DNA of 64,000 nt from Proruminimicrobium sp963666965 (GTDB lineage: Bacteria > Elusimicrobiota > Endomicrobiia > Endomicrobiales > Endomicrobiaceae), in contig OY762939.1 of NCBI GenBank assembly GCA_963666965.1, positions 1,674,001 through 1,738,000 of the forward strand, given 5' to 3'. Below, piece by piece: positions 1 through 9,554 of the stretch. Both the position numbers and the translations under genes were made by a program. The notes beneath the pieces are model-generated. The model had not been told where the DNA came from. It was given only the letters and a program-made list of their open reading frames with translations, and did not search any database. Position 1 is the first letter of the stretch; every line of letters starts with the position of its first letter.

Positions 1-879
1 CTGCATTCCGAAAAACACAGCCGTGCCGGCTATTGAATTAGGAAGCATAAAACCGACATAATCGTCTTTTTTATTTTGTTTTGCTATAAGTTTTCCCAAT
101 ATAAAAGAGACTGTCAAAAGTTTACCGTAATTTATTGTTTTACGAGACATATCCTCAAGAATTATTTTACCGCGCCCTACGAGATTTTTGGCTTCTATAA
201 AAGAATCAAAAAGAGTCTGATCCCACTTTACCGAATTATAACGCATATTAGTCATCAGGTCATAAAGGTTTCTAATTGCTTCTTTTCTGCGTTCTTCGCC
301 TTTTAATTTTTCGTCCGTTTTCAGTTTTGTAGCAGGAAAAATATTTATGGTTATCTTGCTTTTCGGACGCGTTTTTAAGCTTCCTCCGAAATGTGAAAAC
401 ATAAGATACTGGTTTCCTTCTATGCAGACCGGAATTATCTGAGCGTCGCATTTATCGGCTATAATTGCAGATCCGGGATAAATTTTCATAAGTCTTCCAG
501 TAGTCGTTATTCTCCCCTCCGGAAAAATTACGACTCTGTTGCCGTTTTTAACTTCGTCTATTATAGATTTAACAGCCATAGACTGATTGGGGTCAACCTG
601 ATAAAATTTTGCAAGATGCAAAAAAGGCTTAACATACCATTTTTTTGCTATCAGAGGATGTATCGCAAAATGAAGATCTTCTGAGATATAAGACCAAAGA
701 AATAAAGCGTCAAGAAACGAGTTATGGTTTGCTATTATAAGAACGTTGCCCGAAGCGTTTTTAAAATTTTCAATACCTTTTACTTCAACTTTGAAAATAT
801 AATTAAAAATGATTCTCAATATCATTCTGACGATATTTACGGGAAGAATTATCTGGAATATGTTTTTTTTAGACGCCAT
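1..879 (-). CDS. Aas-like acyltransferase/AMP-binding protein, 3' end off the window
   Basis: Partial gene: 293 codons are visible and the frame stays open to the left edge, so its C-terminus is outside. The N-terminus has a hydrophobic stretch, then a PlsC-type glycerophospholipid acyltransferase domain with the HX4D motif (NHNSFLDA, about residues 53-60) and the substrate motif FPEGRITTTG (about 125-134). After about residue 270 it enters the start of an AMP-binding domain (GFMLPNS). It matches the acyltransferase half of the upstream gene at 879-4292 but lacks that gene's MFS part. The ATG overlaps the upstream stop as TAATG, which implies translational coupling. The family re-acylates lysophospholipids at the inner membrane using an acyl-ACP synthetase. 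The fit is good by motif; the exact substrate is not shown. Confidence 0.85.
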   Translation of the reverse strand, partial: MASKKNIFQIILPVNIVRMILRIIFNYIFKVEVKGIENFKNASGNVLIIANHNSFLDALFLWSYISEDLHFAIHPLIAKKWYVKPFLHLAKFYQVDPNQSMAVKSIIDEVKNGNRVVIFPEGRITTTGRLMKIYPGSAIIADKCDAQIIPVCIEGNQYLMFSHFGGSLKTRPKSKITINIFPATKLKTDEKLKGEERRKEAIRNLYDLMTNMRYNSVKWDQTLFDSFIEAKNLVGRGKIILEDMSRKTINYGKLLTVSFILGKLIAKQNKKDDYVGFMLPNSIAGTAVFFGMQ

Positions 880-3800
880 TATTTTAAAAATCCTTTTGCG
901 ATTTCAATAAGTTTATTGTAATCAGTTTTTCCGGTTCCAACTATAGGAATATCTTCAAGTTTTTCAACTCTGCAAGCAATACACATTTTAGTGAGAGTTT
1001 TTTCCTCAAATATTTTTTTAAGGCCCGCGCATGTAATATCAGAGTCCGTAGTAAACAGAATAATCTGTTTTTCTTTTTTTCTGTCAGCGACAACAACAAC
1101 GGCATGCTTAGACTGAGGATAAGCGGAAGATATAAGCGTTTCAAGTTCAGTCAGCGAAATATTGCAGCTGTCTATTTTTACAAATCTTTTTGTAGTGTCT
1201 TTTATAGTGACAAATCCGTCTTCGTCTATGTTGACTATATCGCCCGTATCATACCAGCCGTCCGAAATTGACATAGGAACGTTTAAAACGCCGTTTTTTA
1301 CATATCCGCTCATTATATTTTCGCCTTTAACATAAAGGCGGCTTCCCTCAAGATGAGGCGTTTCAACAAGTTTATATTCCACTGACGGCAAGAATCTGCC
1401 GACGCTTCCCGCCTTAAAATACATAGGCGTATTAACTGCTACTGTTGACGATGTTTCCGTTGCGCCGTATGCTTCAAAAACTCTTATGCCAAATCCGTCA
1501 GCCCATAAGTTTGCCGTTTCTTCTCTTAGTTTTTCAACGCCTGCCACGACAAACCTTATAAAATAAAAATCATAAGGATGCGCGGATTTTGCGTATCCGT
1601 TTAAAAACGTATCGGTTCCGAATATTACGGTCGAATTTGTTTCATAAACAAGTTCCGGAACTATTTTATAATGAAGAGGAGAATGATACATAAAAACTTT
1701 TATTCCCCTTAAAAGAGGAAGAAACATTCCGCCTACTATCCCGAACGAGTGGAATATAGGCATTGTATTAAAGAAACTGTCCATAAGACCGAAATCAAGA
1801 ACGCTTGATATCTGGTTTCTGTTTGTCTGTATATTCTTATGCGTAAGAGCGACCGCTTTTGGTGTTCCCTCGGCGCCCGAAGTGTATAAAACAACCGCCG
1901 TTTTTAAAGAATCTATAGCGCCGTTTATTTTTTTATAATAATATGATGGGCAATATGACATAAAGTAAGCAAAAATCTTATCGGAAAGTTTAAGTTCCTT
2001 TTTCAAATCCTCAACATAAATTACATTTATGCCGTTATCGGAAAGTTTTACGGCCAGCTCTTCAAGAGCAGATTCTTTTATAAATGCTTTTGACGTAAAA
2101 ATATTTTTTGCGCCTGTATTATTTATATATTCTATTATGCTGCCAACGCTGTTTGCATAATTGATCATACACGGGATTCTGTTTACGGACGATAAAGCAA
2201 AAAACAATTCGACTGTAGTTTTTGAATTGGGAAGCATAAGTCCTATACATTCGTTTTCTTTCGTCTTTCTTAAGATAAGTTTTGAAAATGCAAAAATAGC
2301 CGCTATAAGAGAACCTAAACTTATAGGATTTCTGTTTATATCATCAAGAATTTCTTTATTTCTGCCGACAAGCTTTACGGCCTTTATAAGCGAATTAAAA
2401 AGAGTGTCTTCGGTAATGCTGCTTGCAAACTTCATCTCGCACATAATATCGTAAAGTTTTGTAACGGCAATCTGCCTTCTCTGTCCGTCGGGTATTTCGC
2501 CGTCAATCCCGAGCTTTCTGGGAGCAAGCACGGTAAGATTAATATTTCTCTGCCTTCTGCTTTTTACTTTGCTTCCGAAATACGAAAAATCCGAATACTG
2601 GCTGCCTTCTATACAAACAGGCAAAATATCGGCGTTACTTTTATCGGCTATAACGGCAGGACCGGGATAAATTTTCATAAGACCGCCGGTTGTGGTGATT
2701 CTCCCTTCCGGAAATATCGCAACTATTCCGCCTTTTTTCAGTTCGTCTATTATAGATTTAACGACCATCGGGTTTGTAGGATCAACAGGAAAGTATTTGA
2801 TAAGCTTTAAAAAAGGTTTGATCCAGAACTTTCTTACCGTATCGGTATTTATTGCAAACGACACCTTCTCTCCAAACGTAGTTGACAATATAATGGCGTC
2901 AAGCATTGAAGTATGATTTGCTATTATTAAAGTGCCGCCTTTGCACTTTTCAAAATTTTCCATTCCTTTAACATTTACAGAATAAAAAACAGTCAGAAAT
3001 CTTTTTGTAAGAGTTCTTAAAAGATGGGCCGGCAATAGAAGACAGATATACAAAGATACCGCTATATTAAACAATGCTATAAATGCAAGAGTAGTCGGCA
3101 CGGGAAGATGTTTAAGAAAAAGAAGGCATATTAAACTTGCCGCCATCATAAAAAAAACGTTTACAAAATTATTTATGGCAAGAACTCTTCCTCTTATTTT
3201 CCTGTTTGCTACAGCCTGCAGCATAGTTGTAAGCGGCACTATATACAATCCGCTGAAAACTGAAAAAGCAAACAAATCAAAAATCATCCTTATACCCGAA
3301 AAAGTGGTGAATATTTTTTTTATTGCTATTGATGTTTCAAAATTTACAGAATTGACGCCGAGAGCTATATCAACTATAAAAATCGTCATAAAAACAACGC
3401 TTATCGGTATATGTTTTAAAGTTATTTTATCTTTTAAAAGAAAATAACTCAGTAAAGCACCCAAAGCTATTCCTATTGAAAAAAGAAGAATCAAAAGAAT
3501 ATAGACCGATTCGTTTCCGTGCAAAGCAACTTTTGCAAAAGCCGGCATCTGCGTTACGAGTATAACTCCTATAAACCAAAACCATGAAACGCCCAAAATA
3601 CACAAATAAACATCTCTGCTCTGCTTAAGAAAAGCAAGGCTTTCAGCGGCGGCTTTTATAATATTTTTTGAAATTTCAACCGGCTTTTGCTGCGGGGCCG
3701 GTTTTAATTCCGGCAGAAAAAAAGCGGCTATAATGCCCAAAACGCCGGCTGCCGCTAAAATAATAAATAAAAGATTTATGTTTGACTGATACAGAATGCT

Positions 3801-4292
3801 TCCTAAAATGACTCCTGCAACTATTGATATATACGTTCCGGCCTGTATAAGGCTGTTGGCGCATATCAGCTGTCCGTTTTCAAGAATCTCGGGGAGTATG
3901 CTGAATTTAACCGGACTTAAAACAGCCGCAAGAGTTCCGAGCAGAAATAAAACAACAAGCAAAATCCAGATGTTATGTAAAACAAAACCCCAAAATGCCA
4001 GTATCAGAACGGCAAATTGAAGAATTTTTATGATTTTAAATATAACGTCTTTTCTGTATTTGTCGGTTATCTCGCCGGCAGTTGCCGAAAATAAAAAAAA
4101 CGGCAGCATAAAAACTGCTACCAGAAGAGAAACTATAACAGACCTGCTTTTTTCACTCAAAGAAATAAGATCGAAAACAACAAAAGTTGCGAAAGCCGAT
4201 CTGAAAAAATTATCGTTAAAAATGCCTAGAAACTGCGAGGCATAAAGTGAAAAAAAAGAACGGCTAAATAAAACTTTAAGCAAATTTTTCAT
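879..4292 (-). CDS. MFS lysophospholipid transporter / acyltransferase / acyl-ACP synthetase fusion (LplT-Aas type)
   Basis: This 1137-residue protein has three parts. Residues about 1-410 are an MFS permease with roughly 12 hydrophobic segments, as in LplT, which flips lysophospholipids inward. Residues about 430-640 are a PlsC acyltransferase with HX4D (NHTSMLDA) and FPEGRITTTG. Residues about 660-1137 are an AMP-binding acyl-ligase with the P-loop-like YTSGAEGTPKA, the YGATETSS motif and YDTGD. Together they would recover lysophosphatidylethanolamine and re-acylate it. In E. coli the same functions are split between lplT and aas; here they are fused. The start at 4292 has no obvious Shine-Dalgarno sequence. 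Only 50 bp separate it from the DUF192 gene, so it probably belongs to the lipA-purH transcript. Confidence 0.88.
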   Translation of the reverse strand: MKNLLKVLFSRSFFSLYASQFLGIFNDNFFRSAFATFVVFDLISLSEKSRSVIVSLLVAVFMLPFFLFSATAGEITDKYRKDVIFKIIKILQFAVLILAFWGFVLHNIWILLVVLFLLGTLAAVLSPVKFSILPEILENGQLICANSLIQAGTYISIVAGVILGSILYQSNINLLFIILAAAGVLGIIAAFFLPELKPAPQQKPVEISKNIIKAAAESLAFLKQSRDVYLCILGVSWFWFIGVILVTQMPAFAKVALHGNESVYILLILLFSIGIALGALLSYFLLKDKITLKHIPISVVFMTIFIVDIALGVNSVNFETSIAIKKIFTTFSGIRMIFDLFAFSVFSGLYIVPLTTMLQAVANRKIRGRVLAINNFVNVFFMMAASLICLLFLKHLPVPTTLAFIALFNIAVSLYICLLLPAHLLRTLTKRFLTVFYSVNVKGMENFEKCKGGTLIIANHTSMLDAIILSTTFGEKVSFAINTDTVRKFWIKPFLKLIKYFPVDPTNPMVVKSIIDELKKGGIVAIFPEGRITTTGGLMKIYPGPAVIADKSNADILPVCIEGSQYSDFSYFGSKVKSRRQRNINLTVLAPRKLGIDGEIPDGQRRQIAVTKLYDIMCEMKFASSITEDTLFNSLIKAVKLVGRNKEILDDINRNPISLGSLIAAIFAFSKLILRKTKENECIGLMLPNSKTTVELFFALSSVNRIPCMINYANSVGSIIEYINNTGAKNIFTSKAFIKESALEELAVKLSDNGINVIYVEDLKKELKLSDKIFAYFMSYCPSYYYKKINGAIDSLKTAVVLYTSGAEGTPKAVALTHKNIQTNRNQISSVLDFGLMDSFFNTMPIFHSFGIVGGMFLPLLRGIKVFMYHSPLHYKIVPELVYETNSTVIFGTDTFLNGYAKSAHPYDFYFIRFVVAGVEKLREETANLWADGFGIRVFEAYGATETSSTVAVNTPMYFKAGSVGRFLPSVEYKLVETPHLEGSRLYVKGENIMSGYVKNGVLNVPMSISDGWYDTGDIVNIDEDGFVTIKDTTKRFVKIDSCNISLTELETLISSAYPQSKHAVVVVADRKKEKQIILFTTDSDITCAGLKKIFEEKTLTKMCIACRVEKLEDIPIVGTGKTDYNKLIEIAKGFLK

Positions 4293-4342
4293 ATGTTTTA
4301 CAGTCCGTATATTTTATAAAATTAACGTCTTAAACTCAACAA

Positions 4343-4681
4343 TTATTTAACAATTTTCAGCTGAATTTCGGGTTTTAAAATATCAGTTCCGCAACAGCCT
4401 GCCGGAAGTTCAAGAATATGTTTTACTGCCAACGGGCAAAATACGGTTTTAAACGGTTTGACTGCAAACAAAACTTTAACGATTTTATAATCTTTATCCA
4501 GACATATTACGTCTAATTTAAATTTCATAAAAAACGTATGAACAGAACCGCACCCGTTTATCAAAAGACCGTGTTTACGCCGGCAAAACATTAATCCCGA
4601 AAATCTCTGCCAAAATGTTTTTGCCTCATAAATATCACAGGCGATTTCGCGGCCGCCGGCATATATTTTTATTCTATCCAT
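4343..4681 (-). CDS. DUF192 family protein
   Basis: About 112 residues when started at the ATG at 4681, which overlaps the lipA stop by 8 bases (ATGGATAG). A longer reading frame begins at 4729 inside lipA, but its extra residues look like out-of-frame lipA sequence and I reject it. The protein shows the DUF192 pattern: an early segment with Glu-Ala-Lys-Thr, then RFSGLMFCRR, then a central HTFFMKFKLDVICLD stretch and a C-terminal LELPAG. DUF192 proteins are small beta-rich proteins of unknown role, often secreted; this copy has no clear signal peptide. The tight overlap implies co-translation with lipA. Confidence 0.75.
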   Translation of the reverse strand: MDRIKIYAGGREIACDIYEAKTFWQRFSGLMFCRRKHGLLINGCGSVHTFFMKFKLDVICLDKDYKIVKVLFAVKPFKTVFCPLAVKHILELPAGCCGTDILKPEIQLKIVK

Positions 4682-5501
4682 TTTTTGCCGCATTATACGC
4701 ATTTTCGGCAAAATAAGAACTTCTGACATATCTTCCCGATACGCAGTTTTTTATACCTGATTCAATGACTTTATTTTTTAGATATTCAAATTCAGCGTCT
4801 TGGTAATGTTTTGTAATTTCAACGCTGTCTTTAGACGGTTTCAGATACTGTCCGAGCGTCAAAATGTCGCAGCCTATATTATTCAAATCACTCACCGTTT
4901 TTAACAGTTCGGATTCAGTCTCGCCAAGGCCCAGCATTAAGCCTGTTTTTATAAGAAATCCCTTTTGTTTTGCATATTTTAAAATATCAAGCGATCTGTA
5001 ATATTGCGCATTTTTACGGTATTTATACAAAGATTCTACTGTTTCCATATTATGCGAAAAAACGTCCGGCCCAGCCGATAAAATGGCGTCAACTGATTCA
5101 TGCGAGCCTTGAAAGTCAGGCACAAGAACTTCTATTTTGACGTCAGGTATTTTTTTGATTTCTTTTATAACAGATACGAAATGGGATGCTCCTCCGTCCC
5201 TTAGATCGTCTCTTGTAACGGAAGTTATTACGACATATTTAAGACCGAGTTCTCTTACGGCTTCGGCTGTTTTGCCCGGTTCTTTTTCGTCAACAGTGCC
5301 GGGATTGCCGTGTTTTGTGGAACAAAACGAACAGCCTCTTGTGCAGACATCGCCCAATATTATAAAAGTGGCCGTTTTATTTTTAAAACATTCGCCTATA
5401 TTCGGACATCTTGCCGTCTGACATACGGTATGTAAATTTTTATCTTTGAAATTCTTTTTAAGTAAATCAAGATCCGATAAAGATATTTTTTTCTTTTCCA
5501 T
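4674..5501 (-). CDS. lipA: Lipoyl synthase
   Basis: A 275-residue radical SAM enzyme that inserts two sulfurs into protein-bound octanoyl groups to make the lipoyl cofactor. Both diagnostic cysteine sets are present: the auxiliary cluster C-x4-C-x5-C (CQTARCPNIGEC, about residues 27-38) and the SAM-cluster motif C-x3-C-x2-C (CTRGCSFC, about 53-60). HNMETV and the GLMLGLGET motif also match LipA. It is slightly shorter than E. coli LipA (321 aa), mainly at the N-terminus. No lipB or lplA is in the window. It lies 62 bp after purH on the same strand. Confidence 0.95.
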   Translation of the reverse strand: MEKKKISLSDLDLLKKNFKDKNLHTVCQTARCPNIGECFKNKTATFIILGDVCTRGCSFCSTKHGNPGTVDEKEPGKTAEAVRELGLKYVVITSVTRDDLRDGGASHFVSVIKEIKKIPDVKIEVLVPDFQGSHESVDAILSAGPDVFSHNMETVESLYKYRKNAQYYRSLDILKYAKQKGFLIKTGLMLGLGETESELLKTVSDLNNIGCDILTLGQYLKPSKDSVEITKHYQDAEFEYLKNKVIESGIKNCVSGRYVRSSYFAENAYNAAKNG

Positions 5502-5510
5502 AATAAATCA

Positions 5511-5553
5511 AAACGGTTCAATTGCGCAAGCTTCTTTGCCTGCAATACCGTTT
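5511..5553. terminator. Inverted repeat between purH and lipA
   Basis: AAACGGT at 5511-5517 pairs with ACCGTTT at 5547-5553, and an inner ATTGC/GCAAT pair lies at 5521-5525 and 5542-5546. The element sits between the purH stop (5564) and the lipA start (5501). No long U-run follows the stem on the minus strand, so it may be a weak terminator or a processing site. Confidence 0.3.
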
Positions 5554-5563
5554 AGCTCTTTGT

Positions 5564-7120
5564 TTAATGTTTAAAATGTCTCATCGAAGTAAACTGCATG
5601 GCGATATTTCTTTCGTTGCATGCATTTATGGACAATTCATCTTTAATTGAGCCGCCGGGCTGTATTATCGCCGTGACGTTTTCTTTCGCCGATTCCTCAA
5701 CTACATCGGGAAACGGAAAAAAAGCGTCCGAAGCAAGAACCAAAGGATTTTTTGATTCATCAAGCCCGTGGACTACGTTTTTCATTTTTTTTGCCGCTAT
5801 GTTTAAAGAATCTATTCTGCTCATCTGTCCTGCGCCTATTCCGACCGTCTGGCGGCCTCTTACAAGAATTATGGCGTTTGATTTTACATGTTTGCATACT
5901 TTCCATGCAAAAGACAGCGAATCTTCTTCCTGTTTGGTAGGCATTCTTTTTGTCGCCGGCTTTATTTCAGATAAAAGCTGCTCGTCTCTATTCTGAACAA
6001 GCATTCCGTCGGAAAGCATTCTGTATTCTATTGAAGACTCTGTTTTCTTATATGCCGCAGGCTGCTTTAACAATCTTATATTTTTTTTCTGTGAAAGTAT
6101 TTCAAAAGCCTGTTTTGAAAAATCAGGGGCTATTATACATTCCACAAAAAGCTTTGCAAGTTCTTCCGCCACGTCTTTATCAACAGAAACGTTAAAAGCT
6201 ATAATTCCTCCGAAAGCGCTTACCGGGTCACACGACAAAGCTCTTAAATAAGCGTCTTTTGCGTTTTCGCCTTCTGCGCATCCGCACGGATTATTGTGTT
6301 TTATAACAGCGCAAGCCGTTTTATCAAATTCGTGGACAAGGCGCCATGCCGATTCCAAGTCAAGATAATTGTTATATGAAAGCTCTTTGCCGTGTATCTG
6401 TTTTGCAGAAATGGCGGCAGATGAATTTTCTTCATTGCCGAAACTGTATAAAGCGGCGTTCTGATGCGGATTTTCTCCGTATCTGAGCGAAGCCATTTTT
6501 TTTAAAGGAATCGCGCCTTCCGCCGGAAATTCCTCGTATGAAAGATAATTTGATATGAGAGCATCGTAATAAGCGGTATGTCTGAACGCTTTTCCGGCAA
6601 GCTCAAGTTTCAAATCTTCGGTAACGGCTTTATTTTTTATATTATCAACGACCGTGCCGTAATCGTTCGGCGAACAGACTATCAAAACGTCTTTATAGTT
6701 TTTTGCCGCAGCCCTTATCAAAGTGACTCCGCCTATATCTATATTTTCTATTATATCGCCTGATATTTTTTTATCGGCCGGTTTCTGTATTTTTTTTGCA
6801 GTTTCTTCAAAAGGATAAAGATTTACGGCGACTACGTCTATCTGCTCTATGCCGTGTTTTTTTAATTCTTCAATATGTTTTTTTTCGGATCTTTTGGCAA
6901 GAATTCCGCCGTGTATTTTAGGATTTAAAGTTTTTACTCTGCCGTCCAACATTTCCGGAAAACCCGTAACGTCGGATATCTCTCTGCAGTCAATTGCGTT
7001 TTCTTTAAGTGTTTTTGCCGTGCCGCCGCTTGAAATGATGTCAAATCCGAGTTTTTTTAATTCTTTTGCAAATTCAACGATACCTTTTTTATCACTTACG
7101 CTTAACAATGCCGTTGCCAT
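5564..7120 (-). CDS. purH: Bifunctional AICAR formyltransferase / IMP cyclohydrolase
   Basis: A 518-residue enzyme, the usual length, that catalyses the last two steps of de novo IMP synthesis. Residues about 1-190 are the MGS-like cyclohydrolase domain (LLSVSDKKGI, ISSGGTAKTL, DGRVKTLNPKIHGG). The rest is the formyltransferase domain, with LRYGENPHQ, the catalytic KHNNPCG segment and the DAFFPF and QPGGS motifs. A strong Shine-Dalgarno AAGGAG precedes the ATG at 7120. It lies 10 bp after recX, in the same minus-strand run. It is the only purine-synthesis gene in the window. Confidence 0.97.
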   Translation of the reverse strand: MATALLSVSDKKGIVEFAKELKKLGFDIISSGGTAKTLKENAIDCREISDVTGFPEMLDGRVKTLNPKIHGGILAKRSEKKHIEELKKHGIEQIDVVAVNLYPFEETAKKIQKPADKKISGDIIENIDIGGVTLIRAAAKNYKDVLIVCSPNDYGTVVDNIKNKAVTEDLKLELAGKAFRHTAYYDALISNYLSYEEFPAEGAIPLKKMASLRYGENPHQNAALYSFGNEENSSAAISAKQIHGKELSYNNYLDLESAWRLVHEFDKTACAVIKHNNPCGCAEGENAKDAYLRALSCDPVSAFGGIIAFNVSVDKDVAEELAKLFVECIIAPDFSKQAFEILSQKKNIRLLKQPAAYKKTESSIEYRMLSDGMLVQNRDEQLLSEIKPATKRMPTKQEEDSLSFAWKVCKHVKSNAIILVRGRQTVGIGAGQMSRIDSLNIAAKKMKNVVHGLDESKNPLVLASDAFFPFPDVVEESAKENVTAIIQPGGSIKDELSINACNERNIAMQFTSMRHFKH

Positions 7121-7130
7121 ACCAGTCTCC

Positions 7131-7748
7131 TTATAATTCTATATCTGTTCCGTATTTTCTAAATGCCTTTGCTATATCCTCGGAAGAAAAACCCCTTCTT
7201 AAGAAAAAAGACGCTATTTTTTTTGTTTCGCCCGCGTTTTTATTATTAAACTTCGGATAGCGTTTTTTTATTATAGCAATAATTTCCTCATATTGAGAAG
7301 TGTTATCCGTAACCTGCTTTAAAATTTTAATATCAATATTGTGTCGTTTAAGTTCATTTTCTATATAGTATCTGCCTTTACACTTTTTTTGCAGGTAAGA
7401 AATTAAATTTTGCGCGAAAACTTCATCATTTAAGTAATTCAGTTCTGTAAATCTTAAAATTACCCTTTCAATATCTTCTTTTGCAAATCCCTTTTGAAAC
7501 AATGTATCTTCTAATGATTTTTTACTGAACGCTTTTTTAGATATAAGAAAAAATGCATAACTCATTATTTTGTTTGAGTTTGAAAATTTTTCTATCTGTC
7601 TAAATCGGTCATCGTCTATTTCCAAATCTTTTTTTAAGTTAAATTTAACGATTGTGTCCGCTTCAATAATAATAGATTTGTCATCATCAAATATAATTTT
7701 AAAATGATTTTTAAATCTCGGATATTTTTTTATGTTTATAATTTTCAT
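7131..7748 (-). CDS. recX: Regulatory protein RecX
   Basis: 205 residues with the typical RecX arrangement of three-helix tandem repeats: YAFFLISKKAFSKKSLEDTL near residue 67, then FAQNLISYLQKK and a third repeat ending in FFLRRGFSSEDIAKAF. RecX limits RecA filament growth. recA is not in the window. Its first 60 residues, rich in Ile and Lys, look like the N-terminal extension seen in many RecX proteins. It sits between purH and the DUF362 gene with short gaps, suggesting one transcript. Confidence 0.85.
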   Translation of the reverse strand: MKIINIKKYPRFKNHFKIIFDDDKSIIIEADTIVKFNLKKDLEIDDDRFRQIEKFSNSNKIMSYAFFLISKKAFSKKSLEDTLFQKGFAKEDIERVILRFTELNYLNDEVFAQNLISYLQKKCKGRYYIENELKRHNIDIKILKQVTDNTSQYEEIIAIIKKRYPKFNNKNAGETKKIASFFLRRGFSSEDIAKAFRKYGTDIEL

Positions 7749-7769
7749 ATTTATCCGCTGTTTTAATGT

Positions 7770-8816
7770 TTATTTATACTCGACAAGTTCGTATTCGGTT
7801 GTACCCAGCCCCATCTTTTCGGCGTATTTAAACTGTGCGGTATAATCTATATCCGGAAAAATTTCCCTGCAGAAATCTTTTCCGTATACTTTGTTTACCA
7901 TATCAACGCTTGCTTTATCAACGGCAACGGGATCTGCACCCGCCATAATACCTATATCATCCATAAGAACTTTGCCTTTTGTGGTGTAACAGTCGCAGAA
8001 TTTGGTTATATGGTTTAAAAAATTTATGCTGAAACTTTTCTTATTCTTCAATACTCCGCAGCAGTATTCAACTATCTTTTCCTGAATATTTTTAACGTCC
8101 TCATTCCAGCCGAGCTGAAATACGCCTTTCGGACAGCTTAAAACGCATTCACCGCAGCCGATACATTTTTTTTCGTCAAGCGTTATCTTTTTATTTTTCA
8201 GGCTTAATGCCTGGGCAGGACACCATTTTACGCATATACCGCATCCTATGCAGAGTTTTTTATTGACGTCCGGTTTTGCATTATGATGCATTTCATATTT
8301 TCCGGCCTTGCTTCCGCATCCCATTCCTATGTTTTTAAGCGCTCCTCCGAATCCCGTGATTTCATGGCCTTTAAAATGATTTAAAAATATAAAAGAGTCT
8401 GAATAAAAAATATCATGGGCGATAGAAACGGTTTTGCAGTGTTTGCCGTTTACTTCGACGTTTACGGCGGAATTTCCGCGCAAGCCGTCGGCAATTATAA
8501 CGGGGCATCCGCATTCGGCTATCGTAAAACCGTGTTTTTCGGCTATTAAAGCATGGTGGTAGGCGTCTGACCTTTTTCCGACGTATATTGTGCTTGCGTC
8601 GGTAAGAAAAGGAAACGCTGTTTTTTCTCTTGCTATTTTTACAAGAGGCTTAACGAACGGCGGTTTTATAAAGCCTTCGTTGCCGTCTTCTCCGAAATGC
8701 ATTTTTATGGCAAGAAAATGTCTTGCTTTAACGTGGTCAAAAGCTCTTGCTTTTTTTAAAAATTCGTATAATTTTTCTCTCTTTGCCCATGGAATAAAAT
8801 AAACTTTTCCTGACAT
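7770..8816 (-). CDS. DUF362 domain protein with two [4Fe-4S] ferredoxin motifs
   Basis: A 348-residue cytosolic iron-sulfur protein. The outer parts match DUF362 (IKMHFGEDGN, LTDASTIYVG, NHFKGHEITGFGGALKNIGMG, and a C-terminal GADPVAVD motif). In the middle are two back-to-back ferredoxin motifs, CIGCGICVKWCP and CIGCGECVLSCP (about residues 189-229). DUF362 proteins are common in anaerobes and presumed to be redox proteins, but their reaction is not established. No partner oxidoreductase is adjacent; recX and an RluA-like gene flank it. Confidence 0.88.
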   Translation of the reverse strand: MSGKVYFIPWAKREKLYEFLKKARAFDHVKARHFLAIKMHFGEDGNEGFIKPPFVKPLVKIAREKTAFPFLTDASTIYVGKRSDAYHHALIAEKHGFTIAECGCPVIIADGLRGNSAVNVEVNGKHCKTVSIAHDIFYSDSFIFLNHFKGHEITGFGGALKNIGMGCGSKAGKYEMHHNAKPDVNKKLCIGCGICVKWCPAQALSLKNKKITLDEKKCIGCGECVLSCPKGVFQLGWNEDVKNIQEKIVEYCCGVLKNKKSFSINFLNHITKFCDCYTTKGKVLMDDIGIMAGADPVAVDKASVDMVNKVYGKDFCREIFPDIDYTAQFKYAEKMGLGTTEYELVEYK

Positions 8817-8828
8817 AATTGCGCTCCT

Positions 8829-9554
8829 TTAATACATTCTGCTGTTATATTTTCTCAATTGTTTAAGCGTTATTTCCATATCTTTGGCAAGAGGCGATTC
8901 AAAAACGCTTTTCTGCGTATTTGCCGGCAAAATAAAACTCATTTTTGAAAAATGAAGCGGAAGCCTCTTCAACAAAGGTTTTTCCTCATCTATTCCTTTA
9001 TAACGCCTTTTTAAAGATGATAAAAGAATCGGTTCAGAACTTGCGTATATTTTGTCTACGGCTAGAGGATTTCCTTCGGACCAGAAAAGAGCTCTTATCT
9101 GGTTTCTTATGGTTGTTACCGGATTTACCTCAATAAGCGTAAAATCTTTAAATCCTTCGATAACTTTATAATTTATTATGGATTCCACGCCTCTGTCGTT
9201 TATTATAACCCTTTCTCCGTCGCTTACTACTCGCTTTTCTATTCTACCCTCTTCCTGCGGCATTGTCCCGTTTACTAATATCAAAAAGCTTTTTTGAGCT
9301 TTTGATTCTTTTATCTGCTTTGCGATAAAATCATAGGCATTTTTATTTTTTGCAAAAACAACAATTCCTGTTGCATCAATATCAAGAGATGTAAGAGGAA
9401 TAATTACTTTTTTTAAAGTTTTTTTAACTGTTTCAATAAGAGGCTCCGCCGCAGCGGCGCAATCTTTTGAAGGCAATACCGGAATCCCTGACTCTTTGTC
9501 CAAAACAATAATGTCCTGATTTTCAAAAATTACTTCAATGTTGTTTTTTTTCAT
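8829..9554 (-). CDS. RluA-family pseudouridine synthase, divergent
   Basis: 241 residues. The fold signature is visible: an opening FENQDIIVLDKESGIPV, a catalytic-Asp segment SLDIDATGIVVFAKN, a FLILVNG strand and a late NQIRALF...GNPLAVDKIY. Members normally read HRLDxxTSG and HQIRxHL. Here His-Arg before the Asp is Thr-Ser and the second motif begins with Asn, so substrate choice, or activity, may differ. The catalytic Asp itself is kept. The ATG at 9554 lies 20 bases inside the 3' end of ligA, so the two are co-translated. The last 30 residues are basic. Confidence 0.7.
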   Translation of the reverse strand: MKKNNIEVIFENQDIIVLDKESGIPVLPSKDCAAAAEPLIETVKKTLKKVIIPLTSLDIDATGIVVFAKNKNAYDFIAKQIKESKAQKSFLILVNGTMPQEEGRIEKRVVSDGERVIINDRGVESIINYKVIEGFKDFTLIEVNPVTTIRNQIRALFWSEGNPLAVDKIYASSEPILLSSLKRRYKGIDEEKPLLKRLPLHFSKMSFILPANTQKSVFESPLAKDMEITLKQLRKYNSRMY

